Shown in pieces: positions 35,675-44,918 of a stretch of 64,000 nt of DNA (the stretch's first letter is position 1; each line of letters starts with the position of its first letter). A program made the position numbers and the translations under genes. Source of the stretch: Cohnella endophytica (GTDB lineage Bacteria; Bacillota; Bacilli; Paenibacillales; Paenibacillaceae); the NCBI RefSeq assembly GCF_003628305.1, contig NZ_RBZM01000005.1, positions 62,001 through 126,000 of the forward strand. Direction: 5' to 3'. The notes under the pieces were generated by a model. The model was not told where the DNA came from and ran no database searches. It saw nothing but the letters and a program-made list of their open reading frames with translations.

Positions 35675-38600
35675 TTGAAAACTCGTTTTCCGAAACGGAT
35701 CAAAAGCGTCTTATCGCTCGTCGTTTTGTTGTCTATGTTCTTCTCCTCTTTTCCGAACCTCGCAGTTGCCCAGGATTCCGACTGCGCTTCTAATTTTACG
35801 ACGAAGCCGATGGTTGCTGGAGGGAGCGGTCATACCGTTGCGTTACGCGAAGACGGAACCGTATGGGCATGGGGGCAAAACCAGTCGGTCGGTCAACTTG
35901 GAAACGGTTCGTTCAATAACAGCATCTCCCCTGTGAGAGCGATCGCGTTGTGCGAGATTGTCGCGGTTGCAGCCCGTGCCGAACAATCTTTTGCCCTGAA
36001 AAAAGACGGAACGCTCTGGGCATGGGGGAGCAACGATTACGGCCAACTCGGCAACGCGAATGGATATTATAGTTCCGTTCCCGTACAAGTCCCCAACCTG
36101 AACAATGTCGGCGCCGTTGCGGCGGGTTACGGCCATACCGTCGCCCTCAAAAAAGACGGTACGGTCTGGGCCTGGGGAAGGAACGATTACGGTCAACTCG
36201 GAGACGGAACTACGACGACGGTTCGCTCGCCCGTGCAAGTGAAAAACTTAAGCGATGTCGTCGCCATTGCGGCGGGCTACAGTTATTCCGTAGCTCTGAA
36301 AGGCGATGGATCGGTATGGACTTGGGGGAACAACGATAAGGGGCAGCTAGGCTACGATACGGGTCCCAACATGGCTAACCTTATTCCCCAACGGGTGCCT
36401 GACTTGAACCCCGTGAGCGCCATATCGGCGGGCTACGGTCATACCGTCGCGTTGTATGAAGACGGGACGGTAGTAACGTGGGGATGGAACTCTTCCGGAC
36501 AACTCGGAAACGGAACAACGACTTCCAGCCGTGACCCCGTTCAGGTACTTAACAGCCTAAATCCCCAACAAGCGCTGAACGGAGTCGTCTCCATTGCGGC
36601 AGGAGGAATGCATACGATTGCTTTGCTAAACGACAACACGCTGCGGGTTTGGGGGTTAAACAGCAGCGGCCAACTCGGCGAAAATACTTACCAGGATCGT
36701 TTATGGGCCGTAAAGCCGGATCGGATAGACGGTATCGTCTCCATTGGTACGGTGGATGCCCATACGATAGCCATCAAAAACGACGGAACCCTGTGGACAT
36801 GGGGAAATAACTTCTATGGGCAACTAGGCTACCAAACGCCGCTTAACGTATTTACGTCTAAGGTTCCCACTCCGGTCGAGGGATTTAATGTAACCGGAAG
36901 CAATCCAACTTTAGTGCTCAACGGCAGACAAAGTTTGTCTTATTCGGAATGGTCAACCGTTCCTTTCCAGTTGCAAGCTTCCTTAAACAATTCGGGAAGC
37001 GACCTTGCTAACGTAACGCTTAAGCTTATACCCGGATCGGGGTTGAGTCTTGTTGACGACGACGCCGTCCATCCTGTCGGCAACGTTCCCTCGGGTAAAG
37101 GGGCGCAAACGACATGGAAAGTGAAGCCTACCGAAGAAGGAACTCATCAATTATCGGTGTATGCTTATCTGGAGGGCTCTTCCGAACCGTTTGCAAGCGC
37201 TACGTATCAGATTGAAGCATTGACGCCTACCGTGCCGTCCAATGTTACGATGAAAGGAATTCAAGCCTATCGAAGTAACGGAATTCCGGTAGCCATTAGA
37301 TCCGCTACTCTTGCGTTTCAAGTCGCCTTTGATTCGTGTACGACGGAAGTCGCGTTCAAAGCGACGGATGCTAACGGATTGACGTATTCAGGTTTTATGA
37401 ACCCGATTCCCGGCGCCGCATGGTCCTATGTATTTAACCCGCAGCAATCGGGATTAACGGCTTCTCCTTTATTGATCGAAATGATTCCTCAATGCGGAAA
37501 AAAAGTCCAATTCAACATCGAATTAATCGATCCGAGCGGGATTGTTTACAATGCTGCGCGAGGAGACGAGAAGGTTTGGCCTCTGCCCGGAGCCGAGGTC
37601 GTTCTGCAATACAACGATCCTGCGTTGGGCGAATGGGTTAACATGAGCGAGAATGATTATCCCGGAAAGCTTTCGCCGGCAACCAATCCACAATTGACCG
37701 GGGAAGACGGCCGATATGCGTGGGACACGGCGGCAGGGGAATATCGGGTGATCGTGAGCCGTCCCGGATTCCAAACCGTTATTAGCCGCGCCGTGCAGGT
37801 TCCTCCTCCGGTGACGGATTTGCATGTCGGATTAAATCCCACGGATAAAGTCGCGCCAAGTCTCGACGTAAACGGCGTAACGAACGGCGCGACCTATACG
37901 CAGCCCGTAACGATTCAATTCGGCGGATCCGATGACGAGTCGGGCGTTCGTTATGTCACTTATCAACTGGATGACGGCGAAGCGCAAAAGGCAAGCGGAG
38001 CGAACGGTTCGTTTCAGGTAACCTCGCCGGGTTCCCATGTCGTTGACTTCAAAGTGATGGACCATGCCGGGAATGAGCTTACCAAACGAATCGCGTTTAC
38101 GATTTCCGAGCTGCCGGCGCCGGGAGGGGGAAGCGGAACGTCCAACGATGCGGCGCGCTTCCGAATTTTTATCGACGGCAAAGCGTATGAGCAAATTGCC
38201 GCAGCCGGTACTTCGCAAGAAGGCGAAAAGTCCGCGTATACGGTGACGGTGGATACGTCCCGATTGGCTGCGCTACTCGCCGGCGCGGGAAACAGGCCGA
38301 TAATCGGTTTTCCGGTAGCGGCTAGTTCGGACAAAGTGACGGTGGTTTTGACCGGGGATGCCGTGCAAGCATTGGAAAAAAAGCAGGCCGTGTTGGAGCT
38401 GCAATCGCCGATCGGGAACTATACGCTTCCTGCATCGGAAATTCGGATCGATTCCTTGGCGAAGCAACTGGGAGATACCGCCAAGCCGTCGGAAATCTTC
38501 GTCCATGTGAGCATCTCCAAGGGAGATGCTGATATCATCAAGCGATTGGCAAAGGCCGCGATGAGCAAAGGCCAGTATACAGTCGTTGGTTTCCCCGTGG

Positions 38601-39424
38601 ATTATACGGTGGACGCCTCGTTCAACGGTAAAACGGCGAACGCAAACAAGTTCAGCGCTTACGTGAAGCGTGAAATTCCGCTTCCTAACGGCGCAGACCC
38701 TCGTAAGATCACGACCGCCGCAGCGCTCGAGACGGACGGAACAATCCGCCCCGTACCGACCAACTTCGCATCGCGTGATGGGTTAAATTACGCCGTGTTC
38801 CACAGCTTGACGAATAGCACATACATCCTCTTAGATAGTCCCATGACGTTTGCGGACATCGATAGACATTGGGCAGAAGATGCAGTGAAAGACTTAGCTT
38901 CGCGGATGGTCGTGTACGGAACCGACGACACGCATTACCGGCCGGATGCGGCCATTACCCGCGCGGAGTTCGCGGCAATCGTCGTGCGGGCATTAGGGCT
39001 GGCCGATAACGGGAAAGTTTCCTCTTTTTCGGATGTGACGGCTGGTAATTGGTACGTGGGAGCGGTAGCCAAAGCACAGGAGTACGGGATCGTCGATGGA
39101 TACAAAGACGGAACGTTCCGCGCAATGAGGACGATTACCCGCCAGGAAGCCATCTCGATAATCACAAGGGCGATGAAGCTAGTTGGCTTGGACACGAACA
39201 TTAGCGCTACTGATGCGGATGCTGTTCTATCCCGGTATTCCGATGGCTCAGACGTTGCCGCTTGGGCGAGGAACGCGGTCGCCGCGGCCGCGAAGAGCGC
39301 GCTAGTTATCGGCTCCGGTCAACGACTAATGCCTTACGGCGACATCACTAGAGCGGAAACCGCGACTATCGTTCAGCGGATGCTTCAGAAGGCTAAGCTG
39401 ATCGGAAGCAGTCATTCCATGTAG
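35675..39424 (+). CDS. Secreted RCC1 beta-propeller protein with three SLH domains
   Basis: A 1249-residue S-layer-type surface protein. Signal peptide ends near V-A-Q (about 33). Seven RCC1-like repeats of about 50 residues (about 48-405) follow the pattern A-G-x-x-H-T-V-A-L-K-x-D-G-T-V-W-A-W-G-x-N-x-x-G-Q-L-G; seven make a closed propeller. Then a CARDB-like domain (about 410-525), a carboxypeptidase-regulatory-like segment (about 630-725), an Ig-like domain (about 728-810) and a beta-rich domain resembling the pre-SLH spacer of the giant enzyme. Three SLH domains fill about 1058-1242. TTG 35675 has a G-rich site (AGGGGGGG) upstream. RCC1 propellers bind proteins or act as inhibitors (e.g. 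BLIP-II); the partner here is unknown. Confidence 0.9.
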   Translation: MKTRFPKRIKSVLSLVVLLSMFFSSFPNLAVAQDSDCASNFTTKPMVAGGSGHTVALREDGTVWAWGQNQSVGQLGNGSFNNSISPVRAIALCEIVAVAARAEQSFALKKDGTLWAWGSNDYGQLGNANGYYSSVPVQVPNLNNVGAVAAGYGHTVALKKDGTVWAWGRNDYGQLGDGTTTTVRSPVQVKNLSDVVAIAAGYSYSVALKGDGSVWTWGNNDKGQLGYDTGPNMANLIPQRVPDLNPVSAISAGYGHTVALYEDGTVVTWGWNSSGQLGNGTTTSSRDPVQVLNSLNPQQALNGVVSIAAGGMHTIALLNDNTLRVWGLNSSGQLGENTYQDRLWAVKPDRIDGIVSIGTVDAHTIAIKNDGTLWTWGNNFYGQLGYQTPLNVFTSKVPTPVEGFNVTGSNPTLVLNGRQSLSYSEWSTVPFQLQASLNNSGSDLANVTLKLIPGSGLSLVDDDAVHPVGNVPSGKGAQTTWKVKPTEEGTHQLSVYAYLEGSSEPFASATYQIEALTPTVPSNVTMKGIQAYRSNGIPVAIRSATLAFQVAFDSCTTEVAFKATDANGLTYSGFMNPIPGAAWSYVFNPQQSGLTASPLLIEMIPQCGKKVQFNIELIDPSGIVYNAARGDEKVWPLPGAEVVLQYNDPALGEWVNMSENDYPGKLSPATNPQLTGEDGRYAWDTAAGEYRVIVSRPGFQTVISRAVQVPPPVTDLHVGLNPTDKVAPSLDVNGVTNGATYTQPVTIQFGGSDDESGVRYVTYQLDDGEAQKASGANGSFQVTSPGSHVVDFKVMDHAGNELTKRIAFTISELPAPGGGSGTSNDAARFRIFIDGKAYEQIAAAGTSQEGEKSAYTVTVDTSRLAALLAGAGNRPIIGFPVAASSDKVTVVLTGDAVQALEKKQAVLELQSPIGNYTLPASEIRIDSLAKQLGDTAKPSEIFVHVSISKGDADIIKRLAKAAMSKGQYTVVGFPVDYTVDASFNGKTANANKFSAYVKREIPLPNGADPRKITTAAALETDGTIRPVPTNFASRDGLNYAVFHSLTNSTYILLDSPMTFADIDRHWAEDAVKDLASRMVVYGTDDTHYRPDAAITRAEFAAIVVRALGLADNGKVSSFSDVTAGNWYVGAVAKAQEYGIVDGYKDGTFRAMRTITRQEAISIITRAMKLVGLDTNISATDADAVLSRYSDGSDVAAWARNAVAAAAKSALVIGSGQRLMPYGDITRAETATIVQRMLQKAKLIGSSHSM

Positions 39425-39443
39425 AAGGAGAAGGTGCGTTTGC

Positions 39444-39917
39444 ATGAGAACAACTAGATTTGCTTGTGTACTCTTGGTAGGCGTCCTTATGACCGCAGCC
39501 GTCTCCGGCTGCGGCGGAGGCAAAAATGAGAATGCTTTAGGTTCGATTAACAGCCAGAATCATCTTCCCCAACAGGAGGAGACAAAACAGGAAAGCGCCG
39601 CCCCTTCTCCGGAAGCGCCCAATGAATTTCCCGTTTTGGATAACGCCCAGAACGTGACGTCAAGTCAAACGGGTCCCGGCATCCACAAAGGAGAGCGCTA
39701 TTACCACATCCGATATAATGTAGACGAATCTATAGAAGAAACGGGAGAGCGCTACCGTCAAATCCTGAAGGATCAAGGATTAGAAATTATCGAACAAGAC
39801 CTGGAAGCGGGCGGCGGCGCGCAAATGTACAAAGTCAATACGAAATCATGGCAAGTTACGTTGACAATATTAACGCTGGAGCAAACGACGGTTTGGATCA
39901 ATTACGCCAAAAAGTAG
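39444..39917 (+). CDS. Hypothetical small lipoprotein
   Basis: A 157-residue lipoprotein with lipobox V-S-G-C near residue 23, a Q/E/S/P-rich linker (about 35-65) and a compact C-terminal domain of alternating strands and helices (Y-Y-H-I-R-Y-N-V-D-E-S-I-E-E-T-G-E-R-Y-R through W-Q-V-T-L-T-I-L). No named family is recognised. It begins 19 bp after the RCC1-SLH gene with AAGGAGAAGG upstream, so it is probably co-transcribed with it and may act at the same surface. Confidence 0.8.
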   Translation: MRTTRFACVLLVGVLMTAAVSGCGGGKNENALGSINSQNHLPQQEETKQESAAPSPEAPNEFPVLDNAQNVTSSQTGPGIHKGERYYHIRYNVDESIEETGERYRQILKDQGLEIIEQDLEAGGGAQMYKVNTKSWQVTLTILTLEQTTVWINYAKK

Positions 39918-40016
39918 CAGTTGCTCCTCTTCGCCCGCGTTCAGAGGTTTCCCCCAGGATTCATTTCCGCTACAATATAGAGGAGAAGAATTCTGCGAGT
40001 TGAAAGGAAATCAGTC

Positions 40017-41768
40017 ATGAAAGTCGTCTTAACGACGCTAAACGCGAAATACATTCACACCTCGCTCGCTCTGAGATATTTGAAAGCCTACGCTCAGGGC
40101 GAGTTCGACGTGGAAATAGCCGAATATACGATTAAAGACCCGGCGATGAACGTTGCGGCCGATTTGTACGCGAAGAAACCCGACGTCATCGGTTTTTCTT
40201 GTTATATATGGAATATCGAAGAGACGATCGTCATCGTCGACATGCTCCGCAAAGTGTTGCCCGAAACGAAAATCATGCTTGGCGGTCCCGAGGTTTCTTA
40301 CGACACCGAGTATTGGATGAACCGTCTTTCGTCCGTCGATTTCATCATCATGGGCGAAGGCGAGGAGACGTTCAGGGATTTGCTTCGGCAAGTCGCGGGC
40401 GAGCAAAAATATCATTTCGTATTCGGCATGGCCTACCGTAAGGGCGACCAAGTCGTCATTACCCCGTCGCGGCCTAAGCTCGACCTGAATACGATTCCGA
40501 CTCCGTACCGGTTCAAGGAAGACCTCGTGCCGATGCGCAACAGGGTCGTTTATTTCGAGACGAGCCGGGGTTGTCCGTTCAGCTGCCAGTTTTGCTTGTC
40601 GAGCATCGAGGTCGGCGTCAGATATTTCGATATCGAATGGGTAAAAGCCGAGCTTACTTACTTGATCGATAACGGAGCTAAGCTCATTAAGTTCGTGGAC
40701 CGGACGTTTAACATCAAGCGGGATTACGCGATGGAAGTGTTCCAGTTTCTCATCGATAACCATAGGGGCTGCGTGTTCCAGTTCGAGATCACGGCGGACA
40801 TCATGCGTCCCGAGGTGTTGGATTTTCTGGCGGAACACGCGCCGCCGGGCGTATTCCGCTTCGAGATCGGCGTTCAATCGACGAACGACCCGACGAATAT
40901 CGCCGTTCAGCGGCGGCAGAATTTCGCCAAGCTTTCCCGCACGGTAGAGAAAGTGAAGGGGAGCGGGAAGATCGACCAGCATCTGGACTTGATCGCGGGT
41001 CTTCCTCATGAGGATTACGATACGTTCCGCAAAACGTTTAACGACGTGTTCGCGCTGCGTCCGGAGGAGCTTCAACTGGGCTTCCTCAAGATGCTGAGGG
41101 GCACCGGACTTCGTAACGACGCTTCGAAATTCGGCTATATCTATTCGGAGCGAGCGCCATACGAGATGCTGGGCAACGATCTGATGCCGTTCAGCGACAT
41201 CGTGCGGATCAAGCGGGTGGAAGACGTGCTGGAGAAATTCTGGAACGCCCACAGAATGGATCGGACGATGGAATATTTGATCCATCAGGCGTATCCGTCG
41301 CCGTTCGACTTTTTCCAAGCGTTCGGCGATTTCTGGGAAGCAAGGGGATGGAGCCGGATCGGCCATCAATTGGAGGATCTGTTCTCCCGATTATGGGCTT
41401 TCCTTACCGAGGACGCGAGACCCGAGCTTGATCTCGACGTCGCGCATGGCTTGCTGAAGATCGACTACTATTTGCAGCATAAGTACAAGCCTCGCAAGTT
41501 GTGGTGGGACGACGGACGGTTGGAGAAAAGGGATTGGACGGCCGCTCTCAAAGATGCGGCCGAGAAGCTCGGGATGGAAGAACGGGAGCTGCAGAAAAAA
41601 GGAACTTTGGACCGTTTGCCGTTCGATTACGGAACTTGGGTGAACGAAGGCCGCGTGGATCGTTCCAACCCTTCGGTGCTCGTATTCCTCTACTCCGGAG
41701 AAGAAGCGGGTCCTCAGTTAGTCGCACTGCCGCAGCCCGACGGGCAAGCGGCAGCCATTAAATCATAA
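40017..41768 (+). CDS. B12-binding-type radical SAM protein (DUF4080)
   Basis: A 583-residue enzyme. Residues about 1-140 form a cobalamin-binding-like Rossmann domain (V-I-G-F-S-C-Y-I-W-N, M-L-G-G-P-E-V-S-Y-D). The radical SAM domain follows with Cys186, Cys190 and Cys193 (R-G-C-P-F-S-C-Q-F-C) ligating the 4Fe-4S cluster, and a Y-F-E-T-S entry strand. The C-terminal 200 residues are the DUF4080 domain common to this family in Firmicutes. Members are predicted to methylate or rearrange unknown substrates; no product is established that I know of. ATG 40017 follows AAAGGAAA. It lies 19 bp before the aldo-keto reductase gene. Confidence 0.9.
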   Translation: MKVVLTTLNAKYIHTSLALRYLKAYAQGEFDVEIAEYTIKDPAMNVAADLYAKKPDVIGFSCYIWNIEETIVIVDMLRKVLPETKIMLGGPEVSYDTEYWMNRLSSVDFIIMGEGEETFRDLLRQVAGEQKYHFVFGMAYRKGDQVVITPSRPKLDLNTIPTPYRFKEDLVPMRNRVVYFETSRGCPFSCQFCLSSIEVGVRYFDIEWVKAELTYLIDNGAKLIKFVDRTFNIKRDYAMEVFQFLIDNHRGCVFQFEITADIMRPEVLDFLAEHAPPGVFRFEIGVQSTNDPTNIAVQRRQNFAKLSRTVEKVKGSGKIDQHLDLIAGLPHEDYDTFRKTFNDVFALRPEELQLGFLKMLRGTGLRNDASKFGYIYSERAPYEMLGNDLMPFSDIVRIKRVEDVLEKFWNAHRMDRTMEYLIHQAYPSPFDFFQAFGDFWEARGWSRIGHQLEDLFSRLWAFLTEDARPELDLDVAHGLLKIDYYLQHKYKPRKLWWDDGRLEKRDWTAALKDAAEKLGMEERELQKKGTLDRLPFDYGTWVNEGRVDRSNPSVLVFLYSGEEAGPQLVALPQPDGQAAAIKS

Positions 41769-41787
41769 GTCGAGAGGTGTTGGGGAC

Positions 41788-42777
41788 ATGGTCTATCAAG
41801 CAAAATCCGATCGTTACGCTACAATGAAATACAATCGGGTCGGACGTTCCGGCCTGAAAATTCCGGCGGTATCGCTCGGACTATGGCATAACTTCGGCGG
41901 CATCGATTCTTTCGAGAACGGCCGCGCGCTCGTCAGACACGCTTTCGACTTGGGCATTACCCATTTCGACTTGGCGAACAACTACGGACCGCCTCCGGGC
42001 TCCGCGGAAGAAATGTTTGGACGCCTGTTAGCGACGGACATGAAGCCTTACCGCGACGAGCTGGTCATCTCCACGAAAGCCGGCTACGGCATGTGGGCCG
42101 GGCCATACGGAGATTTCGGCTCCCGCAAATACTTGATCTCCAGCTTGGATCAAAGCCTTGCCCGCATGGGTCTCGATTACGTCGATATTTTCTATCACCA
42201 TCGTCCGGATCCGGAAACGCCTCTCGAAGAGACGATGATGGCTTTGGATCAAATCGTTCGTTCCGGCAAAGCGCTGTACGTGGGGGTATCGAACTACCGC
42301 GCTCCGGAAGCGAAGGAAGCCATTCGCATTCTGAAGGAGCTCGGTACGCCTTTGTTGATTCATCAACCTCGCTACAGCATGTTCGATCGTTGGATCGAGG
42401 ACGGATTGCAAGACGTGCTCGAAGAAGGCGGCGTCGGCTCCATCGTGTTCTCCCCGCTCGAACAAGGTTTGCTGACGAACAAATATCTGGGCGGCATTCC
42501 GCAGGACTCCCGCGCTGCGGGCGCGTCCGTATTCCTGAACGAAGGCAGTATTACGCCCGAGAAGCTGGACAAAGTTCGCAAGCTGAACGAACTTGCGTTG
42601 TCCCGCGGCCAATCGCTCGCGCAGATGGCGCTTGCTTGGGTACTTCGCGGCGAGCGAGTGACAAGCGTGTTGGTCGGAGCAAGCAAGGTAAGCCAGCTTG
42701 ACGATAACGTCGCCATGCTTCAGCGCTTGGACTTTACGGCAGACGAGTTATCGGCTATCGAGGCGATACTGAAATGA
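41788..42777 (+). CDS. Aldo/keto reductase (YghZ / L-glyceraldehyde-3-phosphate reductase type)
   Basis: A 329-residue NADPH-dependent oxidoreductase with a TIM-barrel fold. The catalytic tetrad is visible as Asp61 and Tyr66 (H-F-D-L-A-N-N-Y-G-P-P-P-G), Lys97 (S-T-K-A-G) and a His near 137 (Y-H-H-R-P-D). The P-P-P-G-S-A-E motif and G-x-x-M-W-x-G-P-Y-G-D-F-G-S-R-K-Y place it in the YghZ/Kv-beta-like group that reduces L-glyceraldehyde 3-phosphate and other aldehydes. Its stop overlaps the start of the CE7 esterase gene (ATGA), so the two are coupled. The substrate in this organism is not known. Confidence 0.92.
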   Translation: MVYQAKSDRYATMKYNRVGRSGLKIPAVSLGLWHNFGGIDSFENGRALVRHAFDLGITHFDLANNYGPPPGSAEEMFGRLLATDMKPYRDELVISTKAGYGMWAGPYGDFGSRKYLISSLDQSLARMGLDYVDIFYHHRPDPETPLEETMMALDQIVRSGKALYVGVSNYRAPEAKEAIRILKELGTPLLIHQPRYSMFDRWIEDGLQDVLEEGGVGSIVFSPLEQGLLTNKYLGGIPQDSRAAGASVFLNEGSITPEKLDKVRKLNELALSRGQSLAQMALAWVLRGERVTSVLVGASKVSQLDDNVAMLQRLDFTADELSAIEAILK

Positions 42778-43736
42778 CGAGCAACGCGATCTCCAGGAGA
42801 ATCGAAGAGCTAGAAAACCTGCTTCCTCCCTTAACCGCCAGACCCGATTTGGACGATTATTGGGATCTAACGTTGGAGCAATTCGCGGACAAGCCCCTAT
42901 ATGCCAAGAGAACGTTAACGGAAACGCCTTACGCCTACATGAAAGCCTGCAAAGTAGAATACCAGGGTTACGATGCGACTCCGATTCACGGCTGGTATTT
43001 GCTTCCCAAGTTCCGGCAAGAGGAGAAGTTGCCATGCGTCGTTCTCTATCATGGTTACACGGGCAGCAAAGGATATCCCGAAGAGTATGCCGCATACTTG
43101 CTGATGGGAATCGCCGTATTCGCCATTGACGTTCGGGGCCAATCGGGGGAAACGGGCAACCTGATGCCGCAGGATTACGGAATGACCAAAGGGTGGATCA
43201 CCCAGGGCATTCTGGATAAGGACTCCTTCTATTACAAAGCGATAACCATCGATGCGTTAAAAGCATTGGATTGGGCGAGTGAGCAGCCCGAAGTCGATGC
43301 GGAGCGTATCTGCGCATCGGGCGCGAGCCAAGGAGGCGGTCTGGCGATGATCGCCGCCGCCTTGTCGGACAAAGCCGCGATCGCGGTGGCGCATATTCCG
43401 AACATGTGCCAGATGGATTTCGGGATATTGAATTCCTCGAGCTCGTTATCCGAGGCCGCCGCGTTCATCGAGCGTAACCCGGAACAACTGGATACGGTGC
43501 TCGAGACATTAAGCTACTTCGATAATATGAATCTGGCGCATCGCATTCGGATTCCACTTTTCGTCACGGTAGGCTTAAAAGATCCGGTAACGATGCCCGA
43601 GACGATCTACGCGGCGTTTAATCGGGTCGATTGCGAGAAAACGATCGTTCCGTATCCTTTCTCCGGCCATGTTGTCACCGGAGATCAGCAACGTCTTGCG
43701 GTTGATTTCATTTCGGCGCATTTCTTAAACCGGTAA
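42774..43736 (+). CDS. Acetyl xylan esterase / cephalosporin-C deacetylase family (CE7)
   Basis: A 320-residue alpha/beta hydrolase without signal peptide, hence cytoplasmic. CE7 features: D-Y-W at the N-terminus, Y-H-G-Y-T-G-S-K-G (oxyanion region), D-V-R-G-Q-S-G-E, nucleophile Ser185 in G-A-S-Q-G-G, Asp in V-G-L-K-D-P-V-T and His in F-S-G-H-V. These enzymes deacetylate imported xylo-oligosaccharides or other small acetyl esters. Start overlaps the preceding aldo-keto reductase stop by 4 bp. The link to the carbohydrate locus 16 kb away is only suggestive. Confidence 0.93.
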   Translation: MTSNAISRRIEELENLLPPLTARPDLDDYWDLTLEQFADKPLYAKRTLTETPYAYMKACKVEYQGYDATPIHGWYLLPKFRQEEKLPCVVLYHGYTGSKGYPEEYAAYLLMGIAVFAIDVRGQSGETGNLMPQDYGMTKGWITQGILDKDSFYYKAITIDALKALDWASEQPEVDAERICASGASQGGGLAMIAAALSDKAAIAVAHIPNMCQMDFGILNSSSSLSEAAAFIERNPEQLDTVLETLSYFDNMNLAHRIRIPLFVTVGLKDPVTMPETIYAAFNRVDCEKTIVPYPFSGHVVTGDQQRLAVDFISAHFLNR

Positions 43737-43740
43737 AGCA

Positions 43741-43791
43741 AACAACCTCCGACCCCGCTTCATGTCAGCGGGAGATCGGAGGTTGTTTTGT
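43741..43791. terminator. Bidirectional terminator between CE7 and moaB genes
   Basis: AACAACCTCCGA (43741-43752) pairs with its complement (43776-43787), with inner CCCGCT/AGCGGG pairing, then TTTG. It lies between two convergent genes. Confidence 0.88.
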
Positions 43792-43806
43792 TTATTAAGG
43801 GACGGT

Positions 43807-44322
43807 CTAATCCTTACGAAGCTCGCGAACGACATGTCCGAGCTCCGGCACGATCAATCGCGTCATCGCCAGGCGTACGGCGCCGGTCGAACCCGGCATC
43901 GAGAAGACGGCCGTCTTCTCGATCGTGCCCGCGATCGCGCGGGATAGAATCGCCGCCGAGCCGATATCTTCGGTGAAGCTCAGAAAGCGGAAAATCTCGC
44001 CGAAACCCGGCATTTCCTTGCTTAGCTCGCCGCGTACCGCCTCGTAGGTCGTGTCCCTGCCGGCGATACCCGTTCCGCCGTTAAGAAGCAGGACGTCCAC
44101 GTTCGGATCGGCTGCAGCGCCGCGAACGAGCTTTTTAATCTGCTCGTACTCATCTTTGACGATCGCGTATTCCGTCACCGTATGTCCTTGTTCCTCAAGC
44201 AATCGCCGGATAAGCTGTCCGCTCTTGTCCGTCTCCGGCGTGCGCGTGTCGGACACGGTAATGATCCCGCACGAGACGCTTTTCGGCGCCTCGCTCTTGT
44301 GCTGCTCGGCGGAAGTCGTCAT
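43807..44322 (-). CDS. moaB: Molybdenum cofactor biosynthesis protein MoaB
   Basis: A 171-residue member of the MoaB/MogA family, which adenylates molybdopterin. Visible motifs are G-I-I-T-V-S-D-T-R near residue 19, L-L-N-G-G-T-G-I-A-G-R-D-T-T (substrate-binding loop) near 79, and A-V-F-S-M-P-G-S-T-G-A-V-R-L-A near 140. The first 15 residues are a variable extension. The start overlaps the stop of the upstream membrane-protein gene by 4 bp. It is the last gene of a six-gene minus-strand run; no other Moco genes are in the window. Confidence 0.93.
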   Translation of the reverse strand: MTTSAEQHKSEAPKSVSCGIITVSDTRTPETDKSGQLIRRLLEEQGHTVTEYAIVKDEYEQIKKLVRGAAADPNVDVLLLNGGTGIAGRDTTYEAVRGELSKEMPGFGEIFRFLSFTEDIGSAAILSRAIAGTIEKTAVFSMPGSTGAVRLAMTRLIVPELGHVVRELRKD

Positions 44323-44834
44323 CTTTCGTGGCCTTCGCTGGTCGGAGGTGCTTCGAACGGAAGCGACGGTTGCTCCGCTTCGGTCTTAACTTCATTGTCG
44401 TTAGGCGCTTCCGGGTTATCCAGCGGCGTTGCATGCGTTTCCTTAACGAGACGGTCCACGACCGCCGGAACGATAAGCGTCAGCGCGTAAGCCAATGACA
44501 TCCAAACGGTATAAGCTTGGTGCTGACCTTCCGTGAAAGAAGGGAAAACCGAATCCCTATGCCAAGCGGTATACGTATTGAGCAACAATCCGATGACGGC
44601 GGCCACGAATCCGAAATGGGTTGCGGAGCCCCGTTCGCGCAGCAACCGGAGCCTTACGATCAAGGCGATCCCGATCAAAAGCAGGAAAGTGAGCATTTCG
44701 AGCAGAAACAACGAAGAACCGAAGTAGGCTTCCCCGACTTCCAATACGACCCATTTCCCGAATAGGGCGAAGAAGAGAGTGGGCACGGCCCATACGGCGA
44801 CTCCAAGCCCAGATAAAATCAATCCTTTTCGCAC
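44319..44834 (-). CDS. Hypothetical four-helix membrane protein
   Basis: A 171-residue integral membrane protein with four hydrophobic helices (about 5-27, 40-62, 72-92, 105-127) and a hydrophilic C-terminal tail rich in P, E and N (about 132-171). Topology suggests both ends on the same side. No enzyme motif is visible and I recognise no family. It overlaps moaB by 4 bp (ATGA) and follows manA after 84 bp, so it may be co-transcribed with both. An AAAGGACGG is close to its start. Confidence 0.8.
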   Translation of the reverse strand: MRKGLILSGLGVAVWAVPTLFFALFGKWVVLEVGEAYFGSSLFLLEMLTFLLLIGIALIVRLRLLRERGSATHFGFVAAVIGLLLNTYTAWHRDSVFPSFTEGQHQAYTVWMSLAYALTLIVPAVVDRLVKETHATPLDNPEAPNDNEVKTEAEQPSLPFEAPPTSEGHER

Positions 44835-44918
44835 GACGATCCGTCCTTTCGGAGTAGCAAGCTTCTAATCTTTCGGACAACCTGCACACTTAATTCGACA
44901 AACGATGTCGATTTCCTC

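Noticed and set aside
40038..41369. 443-codon open frame antisense to the radical SAM gene
   Set aside because: It shows no recognisable domain and is rich in R and H as expected for a mirror frame of a high-GC gene; the plus-strand gene is clearly real.
40017..41768. Radical SAM protein as PqqE for PQQ synthesis
   Set aside because: It has a B12-binding-like domain and DUF4080 tail, lacks the SPASM features of PqqE and no PqqA-like peptide or pqqB/C/D gene is nearby.
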